Of a stretch of DNA of 64,000 bases, positions 24,781 through 34,900 are shown piece by piece. The DNA is taken from contig JAEZZO010000068.1 of NCBI GenBank assembly GCA_023418475.1, positions 186,001-250,000 of the forward strand, in the 5' to 3' direction. Both the position numbers and the translations under genes were made by a program. A model generated the notes under the pieces. It saw only the letters and a program-made list of their open reading frames with translations, was not told where the DNA came from and made no database searches. The DNA is from Bacillota bacterium. Lineage in GTDB: Bacteria > Bacillota > Clostridia > Lachnospirales > Lachnospiraceae. Numbering within the stretch: position 1 is the stretch's first letter; the number at the start of each line of letters is the position of its first letter.

Positions 24781-27162
24781 TTATAGATCAAACAACAGTT
24801 TTACAGTTTCATTCGTCTTAACGGAGAGGTTAATTTCCTTTTCACCTGCCAAATTAGACTGCTTGTCTATCAAGAGGGTCTTTTTCCATCCGTTTTTGTA
24901 ACGAATGCTGATATTCTGGTCTACAAAGGAAGTAAATTCCAGTTCCATTTTCTTTTCCGTAAGATTCCATGTAAAGTCATTAATTTCCGCAAAGCTTCTT
25001 GCCGACATACCCTTTAGGCATCCCTTCTGAAAACTTCCTGCCGGCAGGGCCGGAAGTAATTCAATAACACCCGGTCTGGAGTAAACAAGAGATTCCAGCA
25101 GTACGGTAGGCAATGCGCCCTGTCCATCCGGAAAGTAATGCTTCTTGTAAGGGTTGTGTGCCGTTAGGAAATTATCGTTGACATAGCCGGATTCTAATGT
25201 GAAACGAAGCATTTTCTGAACCAGCCACGAATCCTTAAGTCTTGCAGCTGCCTGTGCACGATGCATAATTCCGTGACAGGATTCATTACCGATCGCACGC
25301 ATTCTATTAGCGATAAAAGCGGCCTCGTATAGTTTTGGATTAAGATCCGGCTGGAATTCATCACCCGGATAAGCACCATATAGATGAGATGCATGCCGGT
25401 GATCATATCGCTCCTCAAAATCTTCCCAGGCCCATTCCTTTAACTCTCCATGCTGATCGATCAGATAGGGCGGCAGCTTGTCAAAAAGTGATTGCCAGCG
25501 TTCATAATCTTCAACTGTTCCGATATTTTCTTCCTTTCCCAGGGTCAGAAGAACCTGCAGAACCTCTCGGCATACAGAAATATCCATGGTAGCATTAATA
25601 ACAGACATAACTTTTATGTTCTGAGGAAAATTCTCCGGTGAATAGGAGGGGATGAACATTAACTTTCCGTTTTTATCCTTAACGGTCAGAAAATCCTCAT
25701 AAAGCCCAGCCAGTTCTTTGTATAGGGGAAGAAGACGGTCACGCAGGAAATGCCGGTCACCCGTACAGTAATAGTGTTCTAGGAATGGCTGCAGGCACCA
25801 GCCGGAGCTGGAGATCCAGAATTGATGCGGCCAGTATTGTCCGAAGTGATTAAGCTTTCCCATCTCCTCGTCGGGATGCCCGGCAATAAAGAAGCCTCTG
25901 GTTCCTAATATTCTTGTTGCATTCTCCCTGGCGTCATCCAGTTGATTTTCAATCCAGCGGAAGAAGGATTCCATCATTTCCGGCAGATTACCGATATTCC
26001 CCCCTGAAATCTGGTGATTTACATTAATATTGACATGTCCGTAAATCGGAGGAAATTCTCCGCTCTCATTCAGCAGAAAGAATCTACCCATATCAACCAT
26101 TGCTTCCATATAAGCAGGCAGAATTTCCTGGCTTAAGAACTGCTTTTTCTTTAATTCAACCGTAGAAAGAAGATAATCTTCTTCCGCACCGCCAAGATCG
26201 ACGGATAAACGCTGAAAGATTGGCTTATGATATGCAGCATGGCGCTCCAGGAGTGCATCAAAATCCAGATCCATAGCTCCTATTTGCTTTAAAAGATCAG
26301 TTGAATTTATCGAGCCTTCTTTTGCTGTGAGCTTTTCACATTGAAAGAAAAGAGTGACTTTGCAAGCATTTGAGACAGTGATACCGTCGCTGCTTACCAT
26401 AGTACTGCCGCCTTCTGTCTGAAGCTTGAAAGCCATAACATAGCTGCCATGGTCATAATGGTATATTCCGTCAGCCAGAATAGCGTCTGCTTCATAATGA
26501 ATGGTTACATTCGGGAATTCAGGATTACTGTCAAAAAAACCGTAATGTCCCCCCGGTACGTCATTTGGCTCAAATTCTTCGCGTGCGTAGGGTGTTACCG
26601 GGAAGTTTGCGGATAGCTTCAGGTTTAACTTTCCTTTAGGACCCTGCATGCGGATTGCACCGATCTGGTCTGTGCGGGAGCAGAAGTACTCTTGGGAGAA
26701 CGCTCCGTTTTCATCCGTCCAGCTGGTACTTGCCAGAGATGTTTCCAGGTTCAGTGTCTGGATATAATCCTTTGCATTACAGGTTTCTCTCTCTATTTTA
26801 AGGAATAAGGCAGGATGATGAGAGGTGGTGTTAAAATTGCAGGAGCATCCATTCTGGGCAGCCTTCATATCCGCATATTCTGCGGCTTCCTGATATTTAC
26901 CCTCTAGTATCAGCCTTCTTATTTCCGGGAGTTCCTCTGCAAGCATAGGAGCCTTGGGAGGAGTTTTCCACTGAAAAGCCAATAACTTTTCATGTTCAAT
27001 ACAGAATTCTTCCTGCTGCGGATTACCCAGTCCTGTTATCATCATTGTTCCATTTCCGGTTTTTAAACCATTGTAGAAGACTTTTGCAGGAGCAGTAACA
27101 GTAACGATATGGCGGCCGGATCTTCCTTTTCTTTTTTCTATGGGTAAGGGAGTAATATTCAT
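24781..27162 (-). CDS. Glycoside hydrolase family 95 (alpha-L-fucosidase/galactosidase-like)
   Basis: 793 residues, cytoplasmic (no signal peptide). GH95 landmarks: 'EIRRLILEGKYQEAAEYA' in the N-terminal region; 'VNINVNHQISGGNIGNLPEMMESFF', carrying the paired Asn residues that activate water in the inverting mechanism; and 'RHASHLYGAYPGDEF' and 'HGIMHRAQAAARLKDSWLV' in the (alpha/alpha)6 barrel. Known GH95 enzymes remove terminal alpha-1,2-L-fucose or alpha-L-galactose. Substitutions such as 'NHQIS' for the usual 'QMNYW' make the exact sugar uncertain. The frame extends 33 codons upstream, but AAAGAAAGG points to the ATG at 27162. It follows lacZ on the same strand. Confidence 0.75.
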   Translation of the reverse strand: MNITPLPIEKRKGRSGRHIVTVTAPAKVFYNGLKTGNGTMMITGLGNPQQEEFCIEHEKLLAFQWKTPPKAPMLAEELPEIRRLILEGKYQEAAEYADMKAAQNGCSCNFNTTSHHPALFLKIERETCNAKDYIQTLNLETSLASTSWTDENGAFSQEYFCSRTDQIGAIRMQGPKGKLNLKLSANFPVTPYAREEFEPNDVPGGHYGFFDSNPEFPNVTIHYEADAILADGIYHYDHGSYVMAFKLQTEGGSTMVSSDGITVSNACKVTLFFQCEKLTAKEGSINSTDLLKQIGAMDLDFDALLERHAAYHKPIFQRLSVDLGGAEEDYLLSTVELKKKQFLSQEILPAYMEAMVDMGRFFLLNESGEFPPIYGHVNINVNHQISGGNIGNLPEMMESFFRWIENQLDDARENATRILGTRGFFIAGHPDEEMGKLNHFGQYWPHQFWISSSGWCLQPFLEHYYCTGDRHFLRDRLLPLYKELAGLYEDFLTVKDKNGKLMFIPSYSPENFPQNIKVMSVINATMDISVCREVLQVLLTLGKEENIGTVEDYERWQSLFDKLPPYLIDQHGELKEWAWEDFEERYDHRHASHLYGAYPGDEFQPDLNPKLYEAAFIANRMRAIGNESCHGIMHRAQAAARLKDSWLVQKMLRFTLESGYVNDNFLTAHNPYKKHYFPDGQGALPTVLLESLVYSRPGVIELLPALPAGSFQKGCLKGMSARSFAEINDFTWNLTEKKMELEFTSFVDQNISIRYKNGWKKTLLIDKQSNLAGEKEINLSVKTNETVKLLFDL

Positions 27163-27207
27163 AAGGCATTTCCTTTCTTTGTAATGTAATAGTAGGATTC
27201 TAGTGAC

Positions 27208-27267
27208 AAAAGCCTGATACAGGTCATGTAGATGAATATAAATATACTCTAATTCATCCATTTTAAG
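27208..27267. repeat. Dispersed 60-base palindromic repeat, copy 1
   Basis: AAAAGCCTGATACAGGT... with internal GATGAAT/ATTCATC arms. About three quarters of positions match the segment at 60168-60227 in the same orientation. Here it lies 46 bases upstream of the GH95 start (opposite strand to the gene). Confidence 0.55.
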
Positions 27268-27359
27268 GTATTCACTATATAAATGCGCCGATTTCGTAAC
27301 CGCTTCTGATGTAATAGAGAATTAGAATATAAAAAGTCCGTAAAATAATCATTAGAAGA

Positions 27360-27387
27360 GGCGGAAGCTTGGGCCGAAGCTTCCGCC
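27360..27387 (-). terminator. Terminator after lacZ
   Basis: Perfect stem GGCGGAAGCTT (27360-27370) / AAGCTTCCGCC (27377-27387) around a six-base loop, followed on the minus strand by TCTTCT. It separates lacZ from the GH95 gene. Confidence 0.7.
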
Positions 27388-27443
27388 GGAAGGGTATCAT
27401 AAATAGCATTGTTCAAAAATCTTTTTGTATGAAATTATTTTTT

Positions 27444-30400
27444 CTATGCGTAGAATTGCAGTGTAGCCTGAAAGGAGATATTTTCTTCGCGCAGCTGATA
27501 TTTTTCTGACAGAGCCGGGCCGCAGGAATTGGAGCCTACGCCGCTCATCTTGTAATCAAGACAGAGAACGGTGCTGTTACTCTTGCATAATTCATAATTG
27601 TGAGCCTTTGTCTGCAGTTCTTCCTGCGTATAACGGCCTGCCTGGAAAGAAAAAGGTTCGGTGGCAGTGATATGAATGCGGTTGCCGTATTTGGAGGAGA
27701 GGGTGAGATCACTGCAGTTATAATGGCTGGAATTCTCCTGTGGTTTAATATAATCCACATACTGATTCTCCACCGTATCGTCAAAACGTCCATACCAGGA
27801 GGAACGATGTTTATCAATATAGCTTTCGTTTGGTCCGTAGCCGAGATAATTAATATTCTGATACTGCGCCGGCAGGAAGAAGCGAAGGCCAAAGCGGGGC
27901 AGGAACGGAAGAAGAGGATCACGTTTTCCGCTCATTTGTACTGTAAGCGTACCATCCTTTGCAATGTACCAGACAACATCAAGATCCAGAATGTGCTGAA
28001 TTTGAATTGCTGTGATGGCAAGACGGCAGCGAATGACAATTGCCTGCTCTTCCTGAGAAACCGCTGTTTCATATACACGGGTAACAGCTCTGTTATAGCG
28101 GGCTCTCCTCCAGGAATTGGAGATACTGCTGTCATTATCAGTAGGTGCACGCCAGATATTAAATTCCAGCGGCTGATCTAGTATAGTTTGTTGATTAACT
28201 ACAATGGAATCAAAGCATCCGCGTAATTTGTTGAAGCAGTAGCTGAAATCGGACCCCTTCACAATGATTTTAGCGCCGCTTTCTTCAATCACTACTTTGC
28301 CTGTCTCACTACTGCTAATGGAGTTAGCGGCATGGATCATGGCTGCGGTGTTTTCCTTCAGAAATAACTGGTCAAAGCCAAGCTCATGACCTGCACTGGT
28401 AAGCGCTGCTGCATCTGTCTGTGTATAAACCAGTCTGAGGGTAAGGCTTCGGTTCTTATCCGGGTCGGTCAGATAACTTGTGCTGTAAGGTATCTGGATC
28501 ACACTCTTGCAATGAGGAAGCAGATCTACCGGATCAAGTTGTATAGTCTCTACAACCTCTCCGTCATAAAGAAGCTCGGCGATGATGGAGACATAATCCT
28601 TCAGGTTGGTAAAATCAAGTTTGTTTTCCAGCTCAACGCTGCCGTCCTGTGCATTAACCAGTCGGGTACGAACCGGTCGGATGACATTTTTATATTCAAA
28701 ATAAGCAGGATGAGGCCTACGGTCAGGGAAAACCATACCATCTACACAGAAATTATCATCATGCGGATATTCTCCGGTATCGCCGCCATAATGGTAGATT
28801 TTACGGCCATCAATGGTAATACCACGGTCAATGGCATGATCACACCATTCCCATACAAATCCTCCGACGAAGCGATCATGTGCATAGATACAATCCATAT
28901 AATCTTCAATATCTCCAGGGCCATTTCCCATAGCATGAACAAATTCACATAACATATAAGGCTTGGGATTGTTAGCCAGGTATTTTTCAATATCCGCAAC
29001 AGATGCATACATATTACTGTAGACATCAATCATAGAAGTATCGTTGACATGGCCTCCGGTTTGATAGATACTGCCTTCATAATGGAGAAGTCTTGTGGGA
29101 TCGTATGCTTTAATCCAGCGTCCGGTATCTTCAAAAGCTTTACTGTAGCCTGCCTCATTACCCATTGACCAGAGGATGATGCACGGATTATTTTTATCAC
29201 GGAGTACATTTCTTTGGTTGCGGTCAAGAATTGCTTTGGCAAAAAACTCTCTTTGTACCAGATCTCCGTAGGTGTCCGGATGTTTTGCGCCGTAAAAGTC
29301 TAATGCACCATGAGCCTCCAGATCACTTTCTCCGACCACATAGAAACCATAAAGACTGCACAGACCGGTAAACCAGGGGGCATTCGGATAATGGCTGGTA
29401 CGGATTGCATTGATATTGGCTTCCTTCATGAGCTTCAGGTCCTTCATCGCCTGTTCCTTGCTGATGGTAAAGCCGGTAACGGGGTCACTGTCATGACGGT
29501 TAACGCCCTTGAACTTAATTCTTGTCCCGTTAATGTATATAATATCATTTTTAACTTCTATAGATCGGATACCAACCTTCTGGTAAATTATCTCGTCAGG
29601 AGAGGTGATGGTTAAGGTATATAAATAAGGATTTTCCGCATTCCAGAGGGTGGGGTTATCAAGCAATATGGAAAGGGCAGAATTTGTTACAGTCTGCTCA
29701 GACACTACCATACCGTCTGCATCCGTAAGAGTGCAGGAAACCGGAATAGTGGAACCGATGAAGGAAAAATCAACCGTTATCTCGGCTTTGGTATAGGAAT
29801 CCGTTAATAAGGTCTTTACAAAGAAATCTCGAATGTGATCTTTCGGACGCTGCAGCAGATAAACATCGCGGAAAATTCCAGTCATACGGAATTTATCCTG
29901 GTCTTCCAAATAGCTGCCGTTACACCATTTTAAAACGACTACGGTAATATCATTATTTCCTTCTTTTATATAAGAATTGATATCAAATTCGCTGGTTGAA
30001 TGTGATACCTGGCTGTAGCCGACAAAGGTATGGTTAATATAGACATAAAAGCAGGAATCAACACCTTCAAAGTTTAGATAATTTGAAAATTTTAACTGTT
30101 CCCGGCTGATGGAAAAGCTGCGGTGGTATACACAGGTCGGGTTTTCCAGAGGTACATAGGGCGGATCATAGGGGAAAGGGAAATTTGTGTTTGTATATTG
30201 ATGACGGTCATAGCCATACATCTGAATACAACCCGGAACCGGAATAGTATCATAATTTTGATGTAGATAGCCTGGCTGTGTAAAATCCTCCAGCACAAAC
30301 GGATTTTCATAATAACGGAAATCCCAGTTTCCGTTTAACATCATAACACGGGAACTATTCTCTGTTTCATCCGGTGCGTAAGGGATATAATAGCTGCGGT

Positions 30401-30473
30401 TTTCCTCACAGCCGATATGAAGAGCGGACGGATCTTCGTAATAGTTAGGTAATTGTAATTCTTTTTTAAACAT
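27444..30473 (-). CDS. lacZ: Beta-galactosidase, GH2 (LacZ type)
   Basis: 1009 residues, the size of E. coli LacZ. It hydrolyses terminal beta-D-galactosides in the cytoplasm. The five-domain layout is visible: N-terminal sugar-binding domain ('SRVMMLNGNWDFRYYENPF'), Ig-like domains, and the TIM barrel with 'IRTSHYPNAPWFTGLCSLYGFYVVGE', acid/base Glu in 'ILWSMGNEAGYS' and nucleophile Glu in 'PYMLCEFVHAMGNGPG'. The C-terminal beta-sandwich 'small chain' domain ends the protein. The ATG at 30473 with AAAGGAG is preferred to one 15 codons upstream. Divergent from an AraC regulator and upstream of GH95, so likely coregulated. Confidence 0.95.
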   Translation of the reverse strand: MFKKELQLPNYYEDPSALHIGCEENRSYYIPYAPDETENSSRVMMLNGNWDFRYYENPFVLEDFTQPGYLHQNYDTIPVPGCIQMYGYDRHQYTNTNFPFPYDPPYVPLENPTCVYHRSFSISREQLKFSNYLNFEGVDSCFYVYINHTFVGYSQVSHSTSEFDINSYIKEGNNDITVVVLKWCNGSYLEDQDKFRMTGIFRDVYLLQRPKDHIRDFFVKTLLTDSYTKAEITVDFSFIGSTIPVSCTLTDADGMVVSEQTVTNSALSILLDNPTLWNAENPYLYTLTITSPDEIIYQKVGIRSIEVKNDIIYINGTRIKFKGVNRHDSDPVTGFTISKEQAMKDLKLMKEANINAIRTSHYPNAPWFTGLCSLYGFYVVGESDLEAHGALDFYGAKHPDTYGDLVQREFFAKAILDRNQRNVLRDKNNPCIILWSMGNEAGYSKAFEDTGRWIKAYDPTRLLHYEGSIYQTGGHVNDTSMIDVYSNMYASVADIEKYLANNPKPYMLCEFVHAMGNGPGDIEDYMDCIYAHDRFVGGFVWEWCDHAIDRGITIDGRKIYHYGGDTGEYPHDDNFCVDGMVFPDRRPHPAYFEYKNVIRPVRTRLVNAQDGSVELENKLDFTNLKDYVSIIAELLYDGEVVETIQLDPVDLLPHCKSVIQIPYSTSYLTDPDKNRSLTLRLVYTQTDAAALTSAGHELGFDQLFLKENTAAMIHAANSISSSETGKVVIEESGAKIIVKGSDFSYCFNKLRGCFDSIVVNQQTILDQPLEFNIWRAPTDNDSSISNSWRRARYNRAVTRVYETAVSQEEQAIVIRCRLAITAIQIQHILDLDVVWYIAKDGTLTVQMSGKRDPLLPFLPRFGLRFFLPAQYQNINYLGYGPNESYIDKHRSSWYGRFDDTVENQYVDYIKPQENSSHYNCSDLTLSSKYGNRIHITATEPFSFQAGRYTQEELQTKAHNYELCKSNSTVLCLDYKMSGVGSNSCGPALSEKYQLREENISFQATLQFYA

Positions 30474-30617
30474 AAAAGCTCCTTTCAATTTTGATTTGCC
30501 GTAAAGGTGATTGTACAATGGCCAATTGCTTTATCGTAGACAATTGTGTTACGTTAGAGTTATCCTGATTGCGCCCATAATGATAATAATTTTGAAGTAT
30601 ACAATCGTCTGCTGCTT

Positions 30618-30646
30618 TTTATGACAGAAAAGGTAAGCACTGTCAA
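30618..30646 (-). promoter_or_regulatory. Candidate lacZ promoter
   Basis: Minus strand TTGACA (30646-30641), a 17-base spacer, CATAAA (30623-30618), leaving a leader of about 140 bases. The rest of the 425-base divergent region (30474-30898) is AT-rich; no clear operator dyad was recognised. Confidence 0.45.
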
Positions 30647-30898
30647 TTAGCTTTGATATAAGCATAAAATTTATTTTATTTTTTGAATATAGCAGATAAA
30701 ACATATAATTTCCATACATAAAATTTATGATTACATGCACAAAATTTACGAAATAATTGACATGCGAAGTATTTGCATTTATGATAAAAACAGAGTTGGT
30801 GATTCTTTTGATGAAGTATCACTGTATGTGACAGCAGAAGAAATGCTGTCGGCATCTGCTGCATAGAAAAAGAATAAATTGGATGGGAGGGATAGCTT

Positions 30899-31744
30899 TT
30901 GTTAACGGTGGTGGGTTATTATGATTTTCAGGCAGATGATGGAGTGGCATCCGATGAAGATTTTTTCGTACACAGCAGCGGACAATATAAACTGCTTCAA
31001 AAGAAATTGTTTTATACCGAAAGACCTCACGGAACAGCCAGTTATCAATTGATTTATATTGCGGACGGAAGTGCGCGGTTTAAGATAAACGGTAAAATGC
31101 ATAGTCTTCAAAAGGGAAACTGTGTATTTTACCATCCCGGAGAAGCGCAGTATTATTATTACTACCTGGAGGAGCACCCGGATATATACTGGGTGCATTT
31201 TTCCTGTGGGAAGGAAAATAATTTCTTAAGTAAAATGGGCTGGGGAGAAGAAACAATTTATAACGTAGGAGTCCATAACAGCTATATCCAGACCTATGAT
31301 GCGATCATACAGGAATTGCAGTTAAAGCAGCCCTTTTGTGAGGATCAGCTGAAATTTCTGATGCAGCAGCTTTTGCTGAAGATGGGTAGAAACAGGCTGA
31401 AGGAGAATAATTCCTATGAAAGCTATAATAAGGAAGTAGAACAGGCGATCCGGTTTTTTCACACAGCGCCGGAGAAGGATTTTACAATTAAGCAATTTAC
31501 CAGGGAACATGGACTGAATTATTACCGCTTTATTGATACCTTTACCAAGAGTGTGGGAACATCACCAAGGCAGTATATTATTAATATACGCATGAATCAG
31601 GCAAAGGAATTACTGACCAATTCCCTGTTTCAGGTTTCGGAAGTGGCACAGCTGATCGGATATGAGAACCCACTTTATTTTAGCAGGCTTTTTAAGAAGG
31701 TATGGGGCGTCTCACCGACGGAGTACCGCGCACAGAGCAAATAA
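30899..31744 (+). CDS. AraC-family regulator with cupin sensor domain
   Basis: 281 residues from a TTG start with GGGAGG upstream. The N-terminal AraC-type cupin (about 25-115: 'YQLIYIADGSARFKINGKMHSLQKGNCVFYHPGEAQYYYY') binds a sugar ligand. The C-terminal double HTH (about 185-280) reads 'FTIKQFTREHGLNYYRFIDTFTKSVGTSPRQYIINIRMNQAKELL' and 'QVSEVAQLIGYENPLYFSRLFKKVWGVSPTEYR'. Such proteins usually activate the adjacent glycosidase operon, here lacZ-GH95 on the other strand. No signal peptide or membrane segment. Confidence 0.9.
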   Translation: MLTVVGYYDFQADDGVASDEDFFVHSSGQYKLLQKKLFYTERPHGTASYQLIYIADGSARFKINGKMHSLQKGNCVFYHPGEAQYYYYYLEEHPDIYWVHFSCGKENNFLSKMGWGEETIYNVGVHNSYIQTYDAIIQELQLKQPFCEDQLKFLMQQLLLKMGRNRLKENNSYESYNKEVEQAIRFFHTAPEKDFTIKQFTREHGLNYYRFIDTFTKSVGTSPRQYIINIRMNQAKELLTNSLFQVSEVAQLIGYENPLYFSRLFKKVWGVSPTEYRAQSK

Positions 31745-31986
31745 GCTATTATAAGTTCATCGCTTGGAATATGACTTGCCGATAAGCATTTTAATAAGAC
31801 GGTAAAGTGGATGAGGTATCCTTTTGATTGACATTCACTTCGTCAAGGAATATGATAGTTGATGACCTATTCAAAAAGTGCATAGGTAGTCATTAATCCT
31901 GGTTTAAAGTATGCAAATTGGCGAATGAAATACTATACAGGGACTTTTGGCATATAAATTATAAAATAGAAGAAGGGGGGAGCAGC

Positions 31987-34900
31987 ATGAATTTTACACA
32001 TCTTCATCTGCATACGGAATACAGCCTTCTGGATGGTTCCGGCAAGATTAAAGAGTTAGTGCTGCGGGCCAAGGAGCTGGGGATGGATAGCCTGGCGATT
32101 ACGGACCACGGAGTAATGTATGGTGTGATAGATTTTTACAAAGCCTGTCTGGCAGAAGGGATCAAGCCGATCCTTGGCTGTGAGGTTTATGTCGCTCCTA
32201 ATTCCAGGTTCGATCGGGAACTGGGCAATTCAGAGGAACGCTATCATCATCTTGTACTTCTGGCAGAGAACAACACCGGTTACCAGAATTTAATGAAAAT
32301 AGTATCAAAAGGCTTTTTAGAGGGCTTTTACTATAAACCGAGAGTGGACTATGAGGTACTTACCCAGTACAGCGAAGGAATAACGGCACTGAGTGCCTGC
32401 CTTGCCGGAGAGGTTGCCGGTAATTTGCTGCGGGGTTTTTACGCAGAGGCTAAGAATGTTGCATTAAAGCTGCAGAGTATCTTCGGAGAGGGACACTTCT
32501 TCCTGGAGCTTCAGGATCACGGAATGCAGGAACAGAAATCAGTCAATCAGGGTATTTTAAGACTATCCCAGGATACGGGAATTAAAATGGTGGCAACGAA
32601 CGATGTTCACTATACATATGCGGAGGATGCAGACCCCCACGATATTTTACTTTGTATTCAGACGCAGAAGAAGGTAACGGATGAAAATCGGATGCGTTAT
32701 TCGGGCGGGCAATATTATCTGAAGTCTTCGGAGGAAATGCTTACGGTATTTCCCTATGCCAAAGAAGCCCTTGAGAATACATATGAAATCGCAAAACGGT
32801 GTAATGTAGCAATTACCTTTGGAGAATATAAATTACCGGTTTATCCGGTGCCCGCTCCGTATGAAGCTTTTGAATATTTGAGCCTGCTTTGCAGGGAAGG
32901 CTTGCAGGAGCGGTATCAACCGGTTTCCGAAGAGCTCCAGGAGCGCCTAAGGTATGAGTTGGAAACGATTAGAAACATGGGTTTTGTAGATTATTTCCTG
33001 ATTGTCTGGGATTTTATCAAATATGCCAGGGATAACGATATTATGGTGGGACCCGGAAGAGGAAGTGCGGCAGGTTCTATTGTATCCTACTCACTGGGGA
33101 TAACCGATATTGACCCGATCCGGTTCAATCTGCTGTTTGAGCGTTTCTTAAATCCGGAACGGCTTACCATGCCAGATATTGATATAGACTTCTGCTATGA
33201 ACGCAGGCAGGAGGTTATCGATTATGTGACGAGAAAATATGGCAAGGATAAGGTGGTTCAGATTGTTACCTTCGGTACGATGGCGGCACGGATGGTAATT
33301 CGAGATGTAGGACGGGCCATGGATTTATCCTATGCACAGGTGGATACGGTTGCAAAAATGATACCGACGGAGCTTGGCATCACAATTGATAAAGCCTTGG
33401 AAGCCAATAAGGAATTGCGTCAACTCTATGAAACAGATCCGCAAGTAAAGCATCTGATAGACATATCAAAAAGACTGGAGGGCCTGCCAAGGCATACCTC
33501 CATGCATGCGGCAGGCGTTGTAATCGGTAAGGCAAGTATTGACGAATTTGTTCCTTTATCGCGTTCCTCCGATGATTCTGTCACAACACAATTTACAATG
33601 ACAACGCTCGAGGAACTGGGACTTCTTAAAATGGATTTTCTGGGGCTTCGTACGCTAACTGTAATTCAGAATGCACAAAAGCTGATTAACCGGAACAGAG
33701 AGAGAGAAGATAAATTTGATTACAGGAAGATTGATTATAACGATGAGAAGGTGTACGAGCTGATATCCTCCGGTAAGACAGAAGGTATCTTTCAGTTGGA
33801 AAGCGCTGGTATGAAGAGCTTTATGAAGGAGCTAAAGCCGCGCAGCATCGAGGATGTTATCGCAGGTATTGCGCTTTACCGTCCGGGTCCGATGGACTTT
33901 ATTCCGAAATATATTAAGGGGAAAAATGATAACGGTCATATCCTGTACGAATGTCCGCAGCTGGAGCCAATCCTTTCACCGACTTATGGCTGTATTGTTT
34001 ACCAGGAACAGGTTATGCAGATTGTAAGAGAGCTTGCCGGTTACAGCTTTGGACGCAGTGACCTGGTAAGACGTGCGATGTCAAAGAAGAAGGAATCCGT
34101 TATGATTAAGGAACGTAAAACCTTTGTATACGGAAACCCGGAGGAAGGTGTTACCGGCTGTATCGGCAACGGCATACCGGAGGCAGTTGCGAACCATATC
34201 TTTGATGAAATGATGGATTTTGCAAAATATGCCTTCAATAAGTCCCATGCGGCTGCCTATGCGGTAGTATCCTATGAGACAGCTTATCTAAAATGCTATT
34301 ATCCGGTAGAATATATGGCAGCATTGATGACCTCTGTGATTGATAACCCGGGAAAGGTTTCGGAATATATCTATACCTGCAGGCAGATGAATATATCGAT
34401 ACTGCCGCCGGATATCAATGAGGGGGATACTGTTTTTACAGTAGCAGACGGTTCGATCCGCTATGCACTGTCCGCTATCAAAGGAATCGGAAAACCGGTT
34501 ATTAACGCAATTGTAACAGAACGGGAGGAAAACGGTCTGTTCCTGAACCTGAAGGATTTTGCCGCCAGACTATCCGGTAAGGAAGTCAATAAGCGTACCA
34601 TAGAGAGCTTTATTAAAGCTGGTGTATTTAACAATCTGCACTCCAACCGCAGACAGCTTATGATGAGCTATGTACAAATCCTTGACGGGATAGCGGCAGA
34701 TAAGAAAAAAAGTCTTACCGGTCAGTTCACTTTATTTGATTTTGTCGGGGAAGAGGAGAAGCTGGAATACGAACCTGCTATGCCGGAGGTAGAGGAATAC
34801 GGGAAGGAACAGCTTCTGGCATTTGAGAAGGAAGTTCTTGGTATTTATGTAAGCGGTCATCCGCTCGAGGAATATGAAGGTCGCATCAAGAAAAATGTAA

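Noticed and set aside
27600..28952. Long antisense frames (193 and 188 aa) within lacZ
   Set aside because: They mirror the codon pattern of a conserved GH2 gene, have no ribosome sites and match no family.
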